NCBI GenBank assembly: GCA_958510825.1
Contig: OY294047.1
Location: 37,979,747-38,043,746 of the forward strand
Origin: Brachypterus glaber
Lineage: Eukaryota > Arthropoda > Insecta > Coleoptera > Kateretidae
Direction: 5' to 3'
DNA: 64,000 nucleotides
The notes beneath the pieces are model-generated. The model saw only the letters and a program-made list of their open reading frames with translations, had not been told where the DNA came from and made no database searches. The translations under genes were made by a program, and so were the position numbers. This document shows positions 47,457 to 57,691 of the stretch, piece by piece (positions within the stretch are counted from its first letter, which is position 1; each line of letters starts with the position of its first letter).

Positions 47457-47960
47457 AATTTTTTCTTCAAGCATCCTATATATATTTTTTATATAATAAT
47501 TTTTGAATTTAATTTATTCAGTAATAAAGTATGTTTTTTTTATTAAAATAGGCCAATAAAACCCTTTCGAAATAAAATTAAACCTTCCTTAGCTCATTTT
47601 AAATTTTTTTCGTATGCTAATCGTACACTTTTCGCGATTTCGATGGTAACTTGTCTAATGTAGCATTTGCAATTTCGGAAAGATTTTTAATCAATTTCAC
47701 ACAAGGTTTTTGCACAGAATCTCGAGTCAACCACCTGTTTACATAATAAACAAACAATTTTGAAGTATGGCTGTCATCAAAGTCAAAGAGTGCTGACGCC
47801 AGTGGTGGTTTTGCTAACTAACTTTTTTTACGGCTTACAACACTAAACCATTTTTTTACTGTAAAAAAATAGATCACTTTTAACTAGTGTGTTCAGTTAT
47901 AAAATATGAACATTTTAGTACGCTTAAAGAAAAAAAACTTTTTTGTTAATTTGGCCCTTT

Positions 47961-48194
47961 GGGAACGTTCAAGTATAATGTAACGCGCTGGGGGGGGGGG
48001 GGGGTGTCAGTAAAAATGTTACATAACACTAAAAATTATAAACTTATAAAATGTTTATTGGATCACGTTTTTAACAATGATCTAGGCCTAAGATACGAAT
48101 TTGTTGCATATTTTATTGCACACGGCGTTCACTAAATCATATAAAAAAAAATAAAATGGTCAAATTTTGCGTCACGTAATACTTGAAAATTCCC
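47961..48194. mobile_element. ACGTTCAAGTATTACGTAA-type MITE, copy 3
   Basis: GGGAACGTTCAAGTATAATG and CACGTAATACTTGAAAATTC are diverged inverted ends. A run of G (47991-48004) follows the left end as in the other copies. Confidence 0.65.
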
Positions 48195-48369
48195 ATTTTG
48201 ACAAAGCCAATATTTCACAACGTCCAAATTGGATTTTTTTTCCTTTTAAAACAGACCCGATATTACTAATAACATTTAAAAAAACTATAAAATCTGAAAA
48301 AATATTAAAAATATGTAGAGATTCTTCATAATTTGGCAAAGGAGATGATTTGACCATCTTTCATAAAAT

Positions 48370-49101
48370 ATATACAGTGCGGTCCAAAAGTCACCCCCCC
48401 CCTTTTAACTTTTGAACGAGTTGAGATATCGACTTCAAATTTATAACTCCTAAATAAGTTAACTTAAACTATCTTTTAGCATATATTTGATATTTTCAGC
48501 TCTTAAAATGTGGGCAGGGGGGCATGGGGGGACATTTTTTTAAATGGGAAGGGGGGTCGTGTGGTACATCATTTTAAAGCTTATAAAATTCTCTATTTAA
48601 ACTAACATTTTTAATTTTTTTAAAAATGTTTTTTAAGGTTTTGATTTTTCAATTTTTTGTGCTAAACATTCGATTTTTTAAGTTTTTTTTATAAATTTTT
48701 ATTTATGTCAACTAAAATTAGTTTAAAAGTATAATTAACATTTTTTTATGATGAAATTAGGCATTTTTAAAATATTATTTGTTTTTTTTAAAGGAATTTT
48801 GACATTAATACCCATTTTCAGCCCCATTTTAAACCCAAAAATTTTTGATTTTTTAAATTTAAAAATATGAAGTTAAATGGGGAATTTTATAAGCTTTAAA
48901 ATGATGTATTACACGACCCCCCTTTCTATTTAAAAAAATATGCCCCCATGCCCCCCTGCCCACATTTTAAGAGCTGAAGGTATTAAATATATGCTAAAAG
49001 ATAGTTTAAGTTGTCTTATTTAAAAGTTCCAAATTTGAAGTCGATATCTCAACTGGTTCAAAAGTTAAGAGGGGGGGGTGACTTTTGGACCGCTCTGTAT
49101 T
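48370..49101. mobile_element. CAGTGCGGTCCAAAAGTCAC-ended element, copy 2 (complete)
   Basis: ATACAGTGCGGTCCAAAAGT and ACTTTTGGACCGCTCTGTAT are inverted ends. The arms continue through ACTTTTGAACGAGTTGAGAT, AAAATGTGGGCAGGGGGGC and ACATCATTTTAAAGCTTATA and their complements. TATA flanks the left end. It has no transposase. The termini resemble Tc1/mariner ends, including the CAGTGTGGTCC beside the transposase remnant near 57690. Confidence 0.8.
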
Positions 49102-49224
49102 AATAATGTTCTATTAAATCAATAAATTTTTTACAGCTTAGAAAAAATCATAAAAGGAAAAAAAACAACAATTTTACTAAATAAATTTTACCTAAACCTT
49201 TTATTTGACTCATATTTTTAGTCA

Positions 49225-49445
49225 AAAACATCAGTCATAACAGAAGAATCACTTTCAGATTTGTTTGCATTGTATTGCGATTTCTTAACCCTTTAAAGTC
49301 GAACCACCCACAAAATCCTATAACCCATGAATAATTAGGAAAATATTTTGACAGAAAATGTTTGCCGATCTTTAAGATTATGAGTGATAATCCTGATTCG
49401 ACAAATTTTTCAACAATGGAATTACACGTTATTAAATTAATACGA
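49225..49445. repeat. 225-bp direct repeat, copy B
   Basis: Second copy of the block at 46818-47040, same orientation. The minus-strand open frame here is interrupted in copy A, so coding is not supported. Confidence 0.7.
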
Positions 49446-49449
49446 ACCA

Positions 49450-50440
49450 AAGATTTATTTTTTTATAGAAAAATTTGCGGTAAGGAAGCGTAAGGCGGGA
49501 GGCCGCTTTGAGCATGAGTCACTATAACGTTTTAACAGAAATTCAATATTTTTTTTTTAACTAAAATTTATTTTAGCAATATAGTTAATTTTGGTACATA
49601 CGAACTATTAATAAATATATTTATTTCTTTTCCTTAAAACTAATGACTTGATTTTTTAAAAGATATGTGCCTATAATTTATAAAAAATAATTATAATTTA
49701 GACATATTTAGACATAAAAACTACAAAAGCTATTTCAAATAATTAATATATGTACTTATTTTACATTAGTTATGGAAAAAATTTCAGCAATAATATTTTA
49801 TTCAAAAACCATTTTCCTTTTATTTTGCTGTAACTTTTCCAAATTTTTAAAGAATAGGAACTTTCGTTTTAAAAAATAATTTTGTACAATATATAAACAA
49901 AACAGTGTAATTTACATTGTTTGATAATCAAAAAATGGAAGTTATGGAGTTTTGTTTTTACTTTATTTCCTATTTACAATTTTATTTTGATAAGCTGCTC
50001 TCTTTCTGTTTAAAAAAAAATCAATATTTCCTTCAATTAAAGGTTTAAAATAAATAATATATATTTTTATTTAAAGTTAATGAAACATTTTTTAAAATTA
50101 AAATTGATAATATATCTTTTTAATTAAAATATAATTAAATATTTATCCTTAAATTGATTAGCATAAAAATTAATTTCAAATTAAATAAAAAAGTGGAAAA
50201 TATATATTCTAAAATATTTAAATGTTTATTTTAATCAAGTTGCCTGTATTTTTTAAACCTTTAATTAAATTAAATTAAATTAAATTAATATAATACAATT
50301 ATAATCATTAATAATAATAATAATTATAATTATAATTTACTAAATTAATTAATTAACGCATTTAAACAAAAATACTTTTGAGAAATCAATTTTGAATAAA
50401 AAACATGTTTGTATTATAGATACTCAGATTTTGGTAGAAA
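49450..50440. other. very AT-rich intergenic sequence, nothing recognised
   Basis: TAATTAAAT-type low-complexity sequence dominates, especially 50260-50350. No gene or paired repeat. Confidence 0.45.
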
Positions 50441-50442
50441 AA

Positions 50443-50542
50443 ATAATTAATTATGTTTACAGTGAACATGCTTAGTGTACTTAGTGTGTAAGTATAATAC
50501 ACTTAATCGCTAAGCATGCACACTGCAAAGATAATTAATTAC
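50443..50542. other. 100-nt imperfect hairpin
   Basis: TAATTAATTATG...CAGTG, CATGCTTAG and TAGTGT on the left pair with ACACTTA, CTAAGCATG, CACTG and AATTAATTA on the right, with internal bulges and a loop of about 12 bases. Size and bulge pattern are compatible with a microRNA precursor but equally with a MITE. No second copy was noticed in the window. No microRNA family was recognised. Confidence 0.35.
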
Positions 50543-50798
50543 TTTTTATAATTATGTCAGGTATGAGTGGTATTATTTTTTAATTTGTACTCAAATAATA
50601 TTGATTTGTCTAAAGTAATTTTGTTTTATCAATTTTTTTCAAATAGATAAAATCAATGGCTAAGTTTGAATAGGTTGTATCTAACACAAACACTTTGACA
50701 TTAAGTATCCTCATCAAATGAACTTTTATAGGTTTTAATTAGGATTTAATTTTACGCTATTAAATATTTAATTAATAAATATTTTTAGTAAGAGACTA

Positions 50799-51895
50799 CA
50801 CTTAAGGGCAAAAAAATCGATCCACCTAAAAATTTTCCATTTTTTAAAGTCAAATATTTAAACTACTAACTACCTATTTAGTGGATTTGACTGATTCTTT
50901 TTTGTTTCAAAGTTTAAACTTTCTCTACCTCTGTTTTTGTTTAGAATAATGAAAAAATGTATTTTTGTATTAACAGCAACAAAGTTAAAGTCCCTCTTAC
51001 TGCCGCAATTTTAATGAATATTTTCTTTTTTATTTTTTTTTTATATTTTTACTTCTGGTTTAGGAGATATCAGAATTTTCTTGAAAGTTGTCATTTTTTC
51101 AGTTCTCAAAAAATACTAAATCAGTAAAGTTGTTATTTTTTATTTGATGCATAAGTCTTTTAGTTTTTCTATTAGGGAACGTTCAAGTACTACGTAACGC
51201 TCCTAGGGGGGGGGTGAGGGTCATTATGGAGTGTTACGCCCATGTTAATGGTAAAGGAAAATAGCCTTACACGGGGGTGTGGGGGTCCAAAATGATCAAA
51301 ATTTGCGTTACGTAATACTTGAACGTTCCCTTAGAGTTTATTTATCCCGGGGCAACTTTCTATTGCAGTCTGATGGTGGCTCAGCGTTGATTTCGCAGAA
51401 CCGCCGCCGGATGGATGGACTCTATTTATCTTCTGCTCAAGTTTAACAAACAACTTTATGTTTTTGATAAACTTGATTAGAAGAAAAACGTAAAACGGTT
51501 AAGCTTAAAATATAAAGTAAAGCATCAATCAAATTCATGTATTTTTGAGTTAACTGAAAAAATTACTTTCAGGAACTTTCAGGAAAATCCTGAAATCTCC
51601 TAAACCTGGAAAGAAAAAATAAAAAATAAAAAAAATATATTCATAATAACTGCGGCAACAAGACTTCAATAGTTGCAGTGGGCAGTGGCGTACCGTGCAA
51701 CTCCTAGAAAATGGGGCGAAAAACATAGTTGTACATTTTTTATTGCTGTTAATACAAAACGCTTTTTTCTAATAATTCTAAATAAATACAAAAGTAGGGA
51801 AAGTTTAAGCTTCAAAACAAAAAAGAATCATTCAAATCCATTAAGTAGTTTTTTAAATATTTAAATTTAAAAATGGCAAATTTTTCATTTAAAAA
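50799..51895. mobile_element. 1.1-kb foldback element with a MITE in its loop
   Basis: The left arm 50840-51120 and right arm 51540-51880 are inverted copies: AGTGGATTTGACTGATTCTT with AAGAATCATTCAAATCCATT, TTTGTATTAACAGCAA with TTGCTGTTAATACAAA, and GGTTTAGGAGATATCAG with CTGAAATCTCCTAAACC. The loop contains the MITE 51173-51332. The right arm ends about 70 bp before the candidate ftz polyadenylation signal. Confidence 0.7.
51173..51332. mobile_element. ACGTTCAAGTATTACGTAA-type MITE, copy 4
   Basis: AGGGAACGTTCAAGTACTAC and GTAATACTTGAACGTTCCCT are inverted ends. The interior is nearly the same as in the copy at 28371-28535. A TTA stretch at both edges may be the target duplication. Confidence 0.85.
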
Positions 51896-51962
51896 TTAAA
51901 AAATGTCAAAATGCTCTCATGGTTAATAAGACCTATTAAAACTTAAGGTGAATTTAACCAAT

Positions 51963-51968
51963 TTTATT
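51963..51968 (-). terminator. ftz: candidate ftz polyadenylation signal
   Basis: AATAAA on the minus strand about 190 nt after the ftz stop codon. It is the nearest canonical signal, in AT-rich 3' UTR. Such hexamers are common at this base composition, so the call is tentative. Confidence 0.4.
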
Positions 51969-52155
51969 TTAAGTTTTGATTTTTAAGAATTCACTAGTTT
52001 CAGTTTTTATGGAAAACAACAACCACGCAATTTAAATTTTTAAATAAACTAAATTACTTAAAATCTGAATAGTAGCCAATTCATAAGAAACAAAAACTTA
52101 AAATCAAACATAACAGTGGATCCAGATTTAGAAATCTATAAAATATTATTATTAC

Positions 52156-52613
52156 CTATTGATGAATTAAAGGTGGCGTTAAAGGTGGCCCCGGTATATT
52201 TTTAATAGTCGTCAACGGCATAGCCATTCTGGACACATTTTCATCGCCAAAAGAGTTTCTATTCCCATCTATCGTTGAGTTTCCCACCAGTTGATTTTCC
52301 GGAGTTGAATTGTAGTACATTTTCGGAAAACCCTGCGCAGGATGTTCTTGGAATATATTTTGGTTCATATTAATGTCTTCTCCGGTAGTGAAATCAGGTT
52401 GTATCGCGAATTTTGTGTCCTTTTTCGCCTTCATTCTTCTGTTTTGGAACCAGATTTTTATTTGACGTTCGGTGAGGCATAACGAATGAGATATTTCGAC
52501 TCTTCTACGTCTAGTTAAATATTTGTTGTAGTGGAATTCTTTTTCGAGTTCTAACGTTTGGTATCTGGTGTAAGTTTGACGGGTCCGTTTATTACCTTGG
52601 CTTGTTTTTTCGG
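52156..52613 (-). CDS. ftz: fushi tarazu, exon 2 (homeodomain)
   Basis: This exon completes Ftz. The acceptor TTTATTTATTTCAG ends at 52614. The exon begins CC and joins the G of exon 1 to restore an Ala codon (phase 1), giving residues 243-394. The homeodomain spans about residues 250-309: N-terminal arm NKRTRQTY, helix 1 [16 protein letters not shown], linker TRRRR, helix 2 [13 protein letters not shown], and helix 3 [13 protein letters not shown] with Gln50 and Asn51. The arm RTRQTY and the KAKKD end are Ftz-like rather than Scr/Antp-like. A C-terminal tail of about 85 residues ([21 protein letters not shown]) has no known domain. The TAG stop is at 52156-52158. The combined coding length is 1185 bases (394 aa plus stop), which supports both splice choices. 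Confidence 0.95.
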
Positions 52614-53794
52614 CTGAAATAAATAAAAAGTAACAAATTAGTGTATTTTGTATAAAGCGGCAGTTTAAGAATCCATTAGAAGATAACGAAACAAAATATT
52701 TTTAAGAGGAAAGGTATTGTCATTTTGATATAAAAAATGGCTTATCAAATTTTACGAAATAATACTCAGGGAGAGAGGACGCACTAATGAGAATAAAAAA
52801 AATATGGTGTGGACATCAGAAAACTCTTTTATCGTGGGAAGGGAGATTATAAGTAATATTTTCTCGAGAACGCTTTGAGCTAAAGGCTTCAAATTTGGAG
52901 TAATGCTCACGGTTAAGATTGTTTTAGTAAGAATGACAAGGGGTCAAAAAGGATAAAAATGACCTTTAAAAAGGACCTCAAAATGGAAGGTAGGATTGGT
53001 GTAGTGGACTACCGCGTCGTACTTGACGAGTTACTACCCAAAATAGCGTGAGTTCGATTCTCACCGGGGCCGATTTGCCTTTTTCAGTAAATTAATAATT
53101 GAAATTTGGCGAAGGTGTAAGTGAAGCGGACACTCCCTATAAATTGGTTCTTCAATTAAAGCCGGTGGTTCCCTCTACTACTAGCCCACACAAGTCCTGG
53201 ACTTGGGGGATGCTTAATTAAGTAGAATAGTATAAGGTTAAACAAAAATGTAATGTAATGTAATGTAATGTAATAAGTAAAAAAAATCGAAGAAAAAATT
53301 AAGTTTTTTTCACGAGCGAAAAAACCGGGAAGGGAGTCTTAAAAGTTGGACGAAGGCCAGGGTCTCGCGCTGATATGATGTCACATTTAAAAAGTTTTAA
53401 CATATTTAAATCAAAATATTCCTTAATAATGATTTTTGAAGTTAGTTGTGAATTATTGGTACAGGGGGCTGTAAAACCACAAAACACGCGTGACGCAATA
53501 AGTGGACACGTCAGGACGTACCCTAAAGTATAATATTTATGAAAAATGCTAATAATAATTTAATGTTGTGACATAAATGAGTACAAACTAAAATCCTAAA
53601 CAGCAATAAAATTTGAGTTACAGCCTTCTTAAAGTGATCACTAGATATTATGTTTATATTATAACCATTTTGACATATTTTTTTACATTAAAAAAAATTT
53701 CATATTTAATTTGTAACATATACTTTTATTAATTGAATTCTAAAAGATTAACTTATTTTCCAATAAAAATGTCATGAATTAATGTTATAATTAC
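52614..53794 (-). other. ftz: ftz intron (1181 bp)
   Basis: The donor GTAATTA reads leftwards from 53794 and the acceptor polypyrimidine-CAG ends at 52614. The position, between YPWM and homeodomain, is the conserved intron site of this Hox group. A tRNA-derived SINE (52990-53276) lies in the sense-opposed orientation. The rest is low-copy AT-rich sequence with a GC-richer stretch at 53318-53520. Confidence 0.9.
52990..53276 (+). mobile_element. tRNA-derived SINE, copy 1 (in ftz intron)
   Basis: The 5' part carries an RNA polymerase III A box (TGGTGTAGTGG at about 52998) and B box (GTTCGATTCTC at about 53052). A body of about 200 bp includes GAAATTTGGCGAAGG, AAGCCGGTGGTTCCCTCTAC and ACACAAGTCCTGGACTT. 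A simple-repeat tail (TGTAA)n follows at 53249-53275. Copies with the same body are at 58257-58912 (split) and 60552-60795 (inverted). It is mobilised in trans by LINE enzymes. Confidence 0.9.
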
Positions 53795-54521
53795 CATTTC
53801 CAGCTTTCATCCACGGATAAACATTCTGCATATTCAACATATTATCCGGTGACAGTGGACCATCTTCAGCTGACAAATTTTGATCTCCACTACTCATCGG
53901 CGATAACTCATTCCTTTCATTAAACGCTTCATCTTGACCAAAACTTTTCTTACGAAACTCTTCATCCTGCCCAAAACGATTATTATCAAAAGTCTTCTTA
54001 TGAAATTCCGGTTTATGCAAATTACGATAATCATATGTAATCTTTTTACCCTCGGGTTTGCTTAACAATGCTCTCAATGCTGGCGAATCGTCTTCTTTCT
54101 TAATTGGTGATGCTTCAATAGGTTCATTAGTCTCGTTGTTTAAAGAAGTAGGTGATAAAGGATGGTTTTGGTTCATAAAAGAATGCATCAAGTTGCCATA
54201 TGGTCTATTGTTTATTGGTAAAGTAGGATACTGGTTAATTGGATTTTGGTTTGATGATGGTGGTGGGGTAATAGAGTCATTAGTAGTAGTAGGTGAGTCG
54301 TAGTTAGCGTAAGGACTTAATCCGTTGTACCTATTTGTGTTATATCCTGTATTCTCTTCCTTTATTTGGTGCACGTAAGGGTTTTCGTTTGTGTAAGGGT
54401 TGTATCCCATGTTAGTTTGATTGGATGATTCTGTATTAGCACTATATGGTTGATTATTATAAAACTGGTTATAATAAGCGTGGCTATTCCAATAATTTTG
54501 ATATTGCGTAGACGCACTCAT
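53795..54521 (-). CDS. ftz: fushi tarazu, exon 1
   Basis: This exon encodes residues 1-242 of Ftz, a Hox-derived nuclear transcription factor used in insect segmentation and neurogenesis. The N-terminus MSASTQYQNYWNSHAYYNQF is Tyr/Asn-rich, followed by Pro/Ser/Asn-rich low-complexity sequence to about residue 135. Residues 147-158 (PALRALLSKPEG) contain LRALL at 149-153, the LXXLL motif by which Ftz binds the receptor Ftz-F1. A charged stretch with repeated FGQDE(E/A)F words (183-200) follows. NVYPWMKAG has YPWM at 235-238, the Exd-binding hexapeptide. The frame continues past 53795 for seven codons, but a donor GTAATTA there joins in phase with exon 2. The start has AAAGA before ATG (A at -3). 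Carrying both motifs fits beetle Ftz; Drosophila Ftz lacks YPWM. Confidence 0.95.
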
Positions 54522-54740
54522 TCTTTATAAAAACTAATACACTATTCTGCACTAAATAAACTATACACTATCGATGCTCAATATGAAATGGTAACTGATT
54601 TTGGGACCTGGACCCTGTCATAAATGTTTAACATTGTCCCCAAATAATCGTAGCGGGAGGGGTAGGGTATTGCGACCCCCTGAGGTCTATGTCGCACGGT
54701 TCCTTTTGTTCGGCCAGCTGCCTTGTGAAATTTACCCACC
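54522..54740 (-). promoter_or_regulatory. ftz: ftz leader and proximal promoter
   Basis: On the minus strand an initiator-like TCAGTT lies at 54593-54598, which would give a 5' UTR of about 75 nt. A Caudal-like CATTTATGAC is just upstream (about 54620-54630), then a GC-richer block (54650-54740, e.g. GGGGTCGCAATACCC). No TATA box sits at the right distance. The start-site assignment is only a motif match. The minus-strand open frame at 54578-54820 is not a gene by any sign I can see. Confidence 0.3.
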
Positions 54741-54903
54741 CCCGATTTCCCATTGACGGGAGTTTTCATCTTATTTATTATAGGGTTACTCCATCCAGTG
54801 GTGGTTTTTTTGACAACCACCGCGGCGCGCCGCTAAAGGCAAATACATGATCTAAACAAGTGAAAGACACTGTTCCCTCTGTCAAGGCAACGGTAACAAC
54901 GTA

Positions 54904-54967
54904 AAAGATAGATAGAGATAGATAGATAAATAGATAGATAGACACATAGATAGAGAGATAGAGAGAA
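54904..54967. repeat. GATA/AGAT microsatellite
   Basis: Imperfect run of GATAGATA units with GACA and GAGA interruptions. A simple repeat about 400 bp upstream of ftz. Confidence 0.85.
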
Positions 54968-54969
54968 TT

Positions 54970-56110
54970 ATACAGGTAAGTAATACATTTATTTTAATAG
55001 GTATGTATGAATTAAAACAATAATAATATATATATATTATATATAGTATATAACTTAATAAAAAGTACTTTATGTTATATAAATATAAATTAAATATCTT
55101 TAATAATAATCATGCATTGTAGGGTTAATAATTTATCTAAAAAGTTAAATTCTACCACAGTTTGACGTTTAACATAACCTCTAAACATAACCAAACAATA
55201 ACCATGTTTTTTTTGGAAATTAGGTATGTGATGTTATAACAATAAACGGCGTATTTTACTTGTTTAGGACTTGGTGCTATCCTTAGACGGCAGTATCAAG
55301 CTGCCGCTAGATGGAGAGACCCTTATTTATTAGGGTATCGGACTTATTGAAGATTATTTTTTGCACGATTTAAGATCGGCTTACGTTTCAATTGAGTGTT
55401 AATCCTGAAAAAAGCATGCTGGACATTAAGTAATTGAATTAAGAAGTTTTTGTTGAAACATATGGTAAAAAAGAGATTATGAATCTAACTGGTTAACCCG
55501 AGTAACCAATAAAAATTTAAGGTACTGAAAATTACTAGCCAATTAGGATTAAGTAGGATTATAGAATAAATAACTTGGTCTATTTTAATTATAGCACTAG
55601 ATAGGTGCTTGTTAGGGTAGGTGGGTAGTTTGAGTGGTTTTTTAATTAGACAGTGTAGGGAAATAACGATCGTTGTACATAAAATCGATTTTACACAATC
55701 AAAATCAAAACTTTTTTGACTATGTTTTTAAATTATTTATTTTTTCTATTTTGCGAGTCTTATAAGCACGCATTTTGCGTGTTCTTATAGACCCATAAGA
55801 GGTCTGTACTTTTTGGGTTGGCAACAGACCTGGCCTGTCGCTTGACGTTTTCCGTGCAAATATCAATGTCGCTTTAAAGTTGAATTTTCTACAAAATTTT
55901 GTGTTTAGGTTATTTTTACCATATTAAAATTGTGGCTTGGTTAATTGCAGTAAAAAAGAGAAGAGATGACTATAAAATATATCAAAATATCATTTGTTCT
56001 TAGAATTTTAAACATGGTGTAAACTGTAATGTCAATCCAAAACAAAAATCCCTAAATCAATCATCAATATAAATGTATGTTTTTTTTTAATTTTAGAGCA
56101 AAATAGAAAA
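54970..56110. other. ftz upstream sequence, no genes
   Basis: AT-rich. A small palindrome GGCAGTATCAAGCTGCC lies near 55289 within a GC-richer 55250-55320 stretch, and ATAAGCACGCATTTTGCGTG...TTAT near 55762. These may be regulatory or relics of mobile DNA; nothing stronger can be said. Confidence 0.35.
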
Positions 56111-56117
56111 ACATGTA

Positions 56118-56241
56118 TAAAGCACTCGTTACATAACACGTTTTTAGAGCACTAGTACTTTAGAAAACTCGCCGCAAGCGGCTCGTTTTCTAAACTTGTA
56201 CTTGTGCTCTAAAAACGTATGTTATGAAACTAGTACTTTAA
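56118..56241. mobile_element. 124-bp palindromic MITE
   Basis: TAAAGCACTCGTTACATAAC pairs with ATGTTATGAAACTAGTACTTTA-type sequence at the right. ACGTTTTTAGAGCAC pairs with GTGCTCTAAAAACGT, and AGAAAACTCGCC with GGCTCGTTTTCT. Nearly the whole element is stem. Confidence 0.8.
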
Positions 56242-56639
56242 TATACTATAATTATATACCACCATTGTTTAAAATTACCAGAACTGGATAATATCTCATT
56301 GCAATTACCACTCCTTCCCCTCAATTATTTTTTGTTTTTAGTAGTTTTTGAGATAAACAATATATATTTCTTTTTATTTTTAACAACAAATAACTTCTTT
56401 GTTTGTTTTTATATAATTGTGTTAATGCTTTATTCGTGCCTGTCAAAATACAGAGCATAAAAAATATCGCTCCAGATAAAAGTAAAACTATTTCCCTTTC
56501 AACAAAACCATTGTTTACCCATATTTACTCAAAAAAATCAATTCATTTTGAATCATAATTAGTAGAAATCAGTCACAGTCGTAAATTCAAAAAGTCGGTA
56601 GGTCATAAAAGTTTACGATTTCGTTGTTCGGTTTTTCGT

Positions 56640-56960
56640 GAGCAACTTAAACCGTATAATGAATTGCACTTGGCTTCTGAGAAAAACTGTGGCCTATATT
56701 TACTTTTTTGTTACTTAAAAGTGGATAGATATTACCTGCACCAGTTCTGTACCGATGAGAAACGTTAGCGTAAGAGATCAATAATAACACAGGCCCACAA
56801 AATAATAAAAGTGGTTTGCGCCATGGATAGGACCATCATATTCATATGTATTTTCGCCCGCCGAAAGCGAATCTGAGCTCAATCTAAAAGTGTAGTGGCG
56901 TCTGGACTTTTCTTTACAGTCGCACTATGTCACTAAACGGGAAAAACGTGCATGATTATT
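56640..56960. other. low-copy GC-richer block upstream of ftz (candidate enhancer)
   Basis: About 2.1-2.4 kb upstream of the ftz start. It is free of simple repeats, with words such as TTGCGCCATGGATAGGACC and TTTTCGCCCGCCGAAAGCG. There is no open frame. The suggestion of a control element rests only on composition and position. Confidence 0.25.
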
Positions 56961-57239
56961 TTATTGCGTATTTCAACTTTAAACGATTAGTAAGACATAA
57001 AAAATATGTTTTTTTTATTTAGATAGAGCAAAAAGGGAAAAAAAAACAGAAAAAAGTGAGCAAAATTATTTTATTGTGTATTTAAACTTTAAATGATAAG
57101 GAAGACATAAAAAATATGTTTTGTTTTAATAATAATAATAAAAAAAAATTCTTTAATGGAAAATATTAATAAAATAAAAAACATATTATTTATGTTTGAA
57201 TAATAATTTAATTACTTTTTTGTTTGTCAATGTCAAAAT

Positions 57240-57691
57240 AATTTTTACAATTTTTTTTAACTATGTATAAAAAATCATGTCTTTTAAATGACGTCCATTT
57301 TTCGCTTTGCAAACACATGCCCTTTTCACGATATTTTCCATGACGGCTCTTGACATGTCTGGCTTAAGCTGTTGGATAGTGTGGGCTTGTTGACATAAAC
57401 CCGATCTTTCAGGTAGCCCCAAAGAAAAAAGTCCGGTGCTTTCAAATCGGGCCGTCGTGAAGGACAATGAAAATCCGAGTTTCGCGAAATTTTTGGCTAA
57501 TTGAAAATCTGCCTTAAAAGCTGCATTGTGGCTCAAACCTAGCATATCCTCCACAGCAAGGCGCACAAAATTTTCGAGCATTAGTTAAAAAAATTCATTG
57601 CCTGTACCTGCTTTATATTGTAAAAAACAAATTAACAAACAAAAAAGTTTCAATTTTTAAATGGTAAAGCAACTTATGGACCACACTGTAT
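57240..57691 (-). pseudogene. mariner/Tc1-type transposase remnant (frameshifted, truncated)
   Basis: The minus strand encodes the C-terminal end of an IS630-Tc1-mariner transposase. One frame at about 57380-57460 reads PDLKAPDFFLWGYLKDRVY, the segment spanning the last catalytic region typical of the group. The next part, HTIQQLKPDM and VMENIVKRACVC...GRHLKDMIFYT (57261-57380), is in a different frame, so at least one frameshift is present. The N-terminal DNA-binding domain and the first catalytic Asp are missing. TATACAGTGTGGTCCATAAG at 57672-57691 (minus) looks like a terminal repeat lying too close to the C-terminal region, which implies a large internal deletion. The copy is inactive. 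Confidence 0.7.

Noticed and set aside
54058..54303. 81-codon plus-strand frame within ftz
   Set aside because: Antisense shadow of ftz exon 1.
54578..54820. 80-codon minus-strand frame upstream of ftz
   Set aside because: Sits on the ftz leader/promoter, has no domain and no splice link to ftz; low-complexity basic composition.
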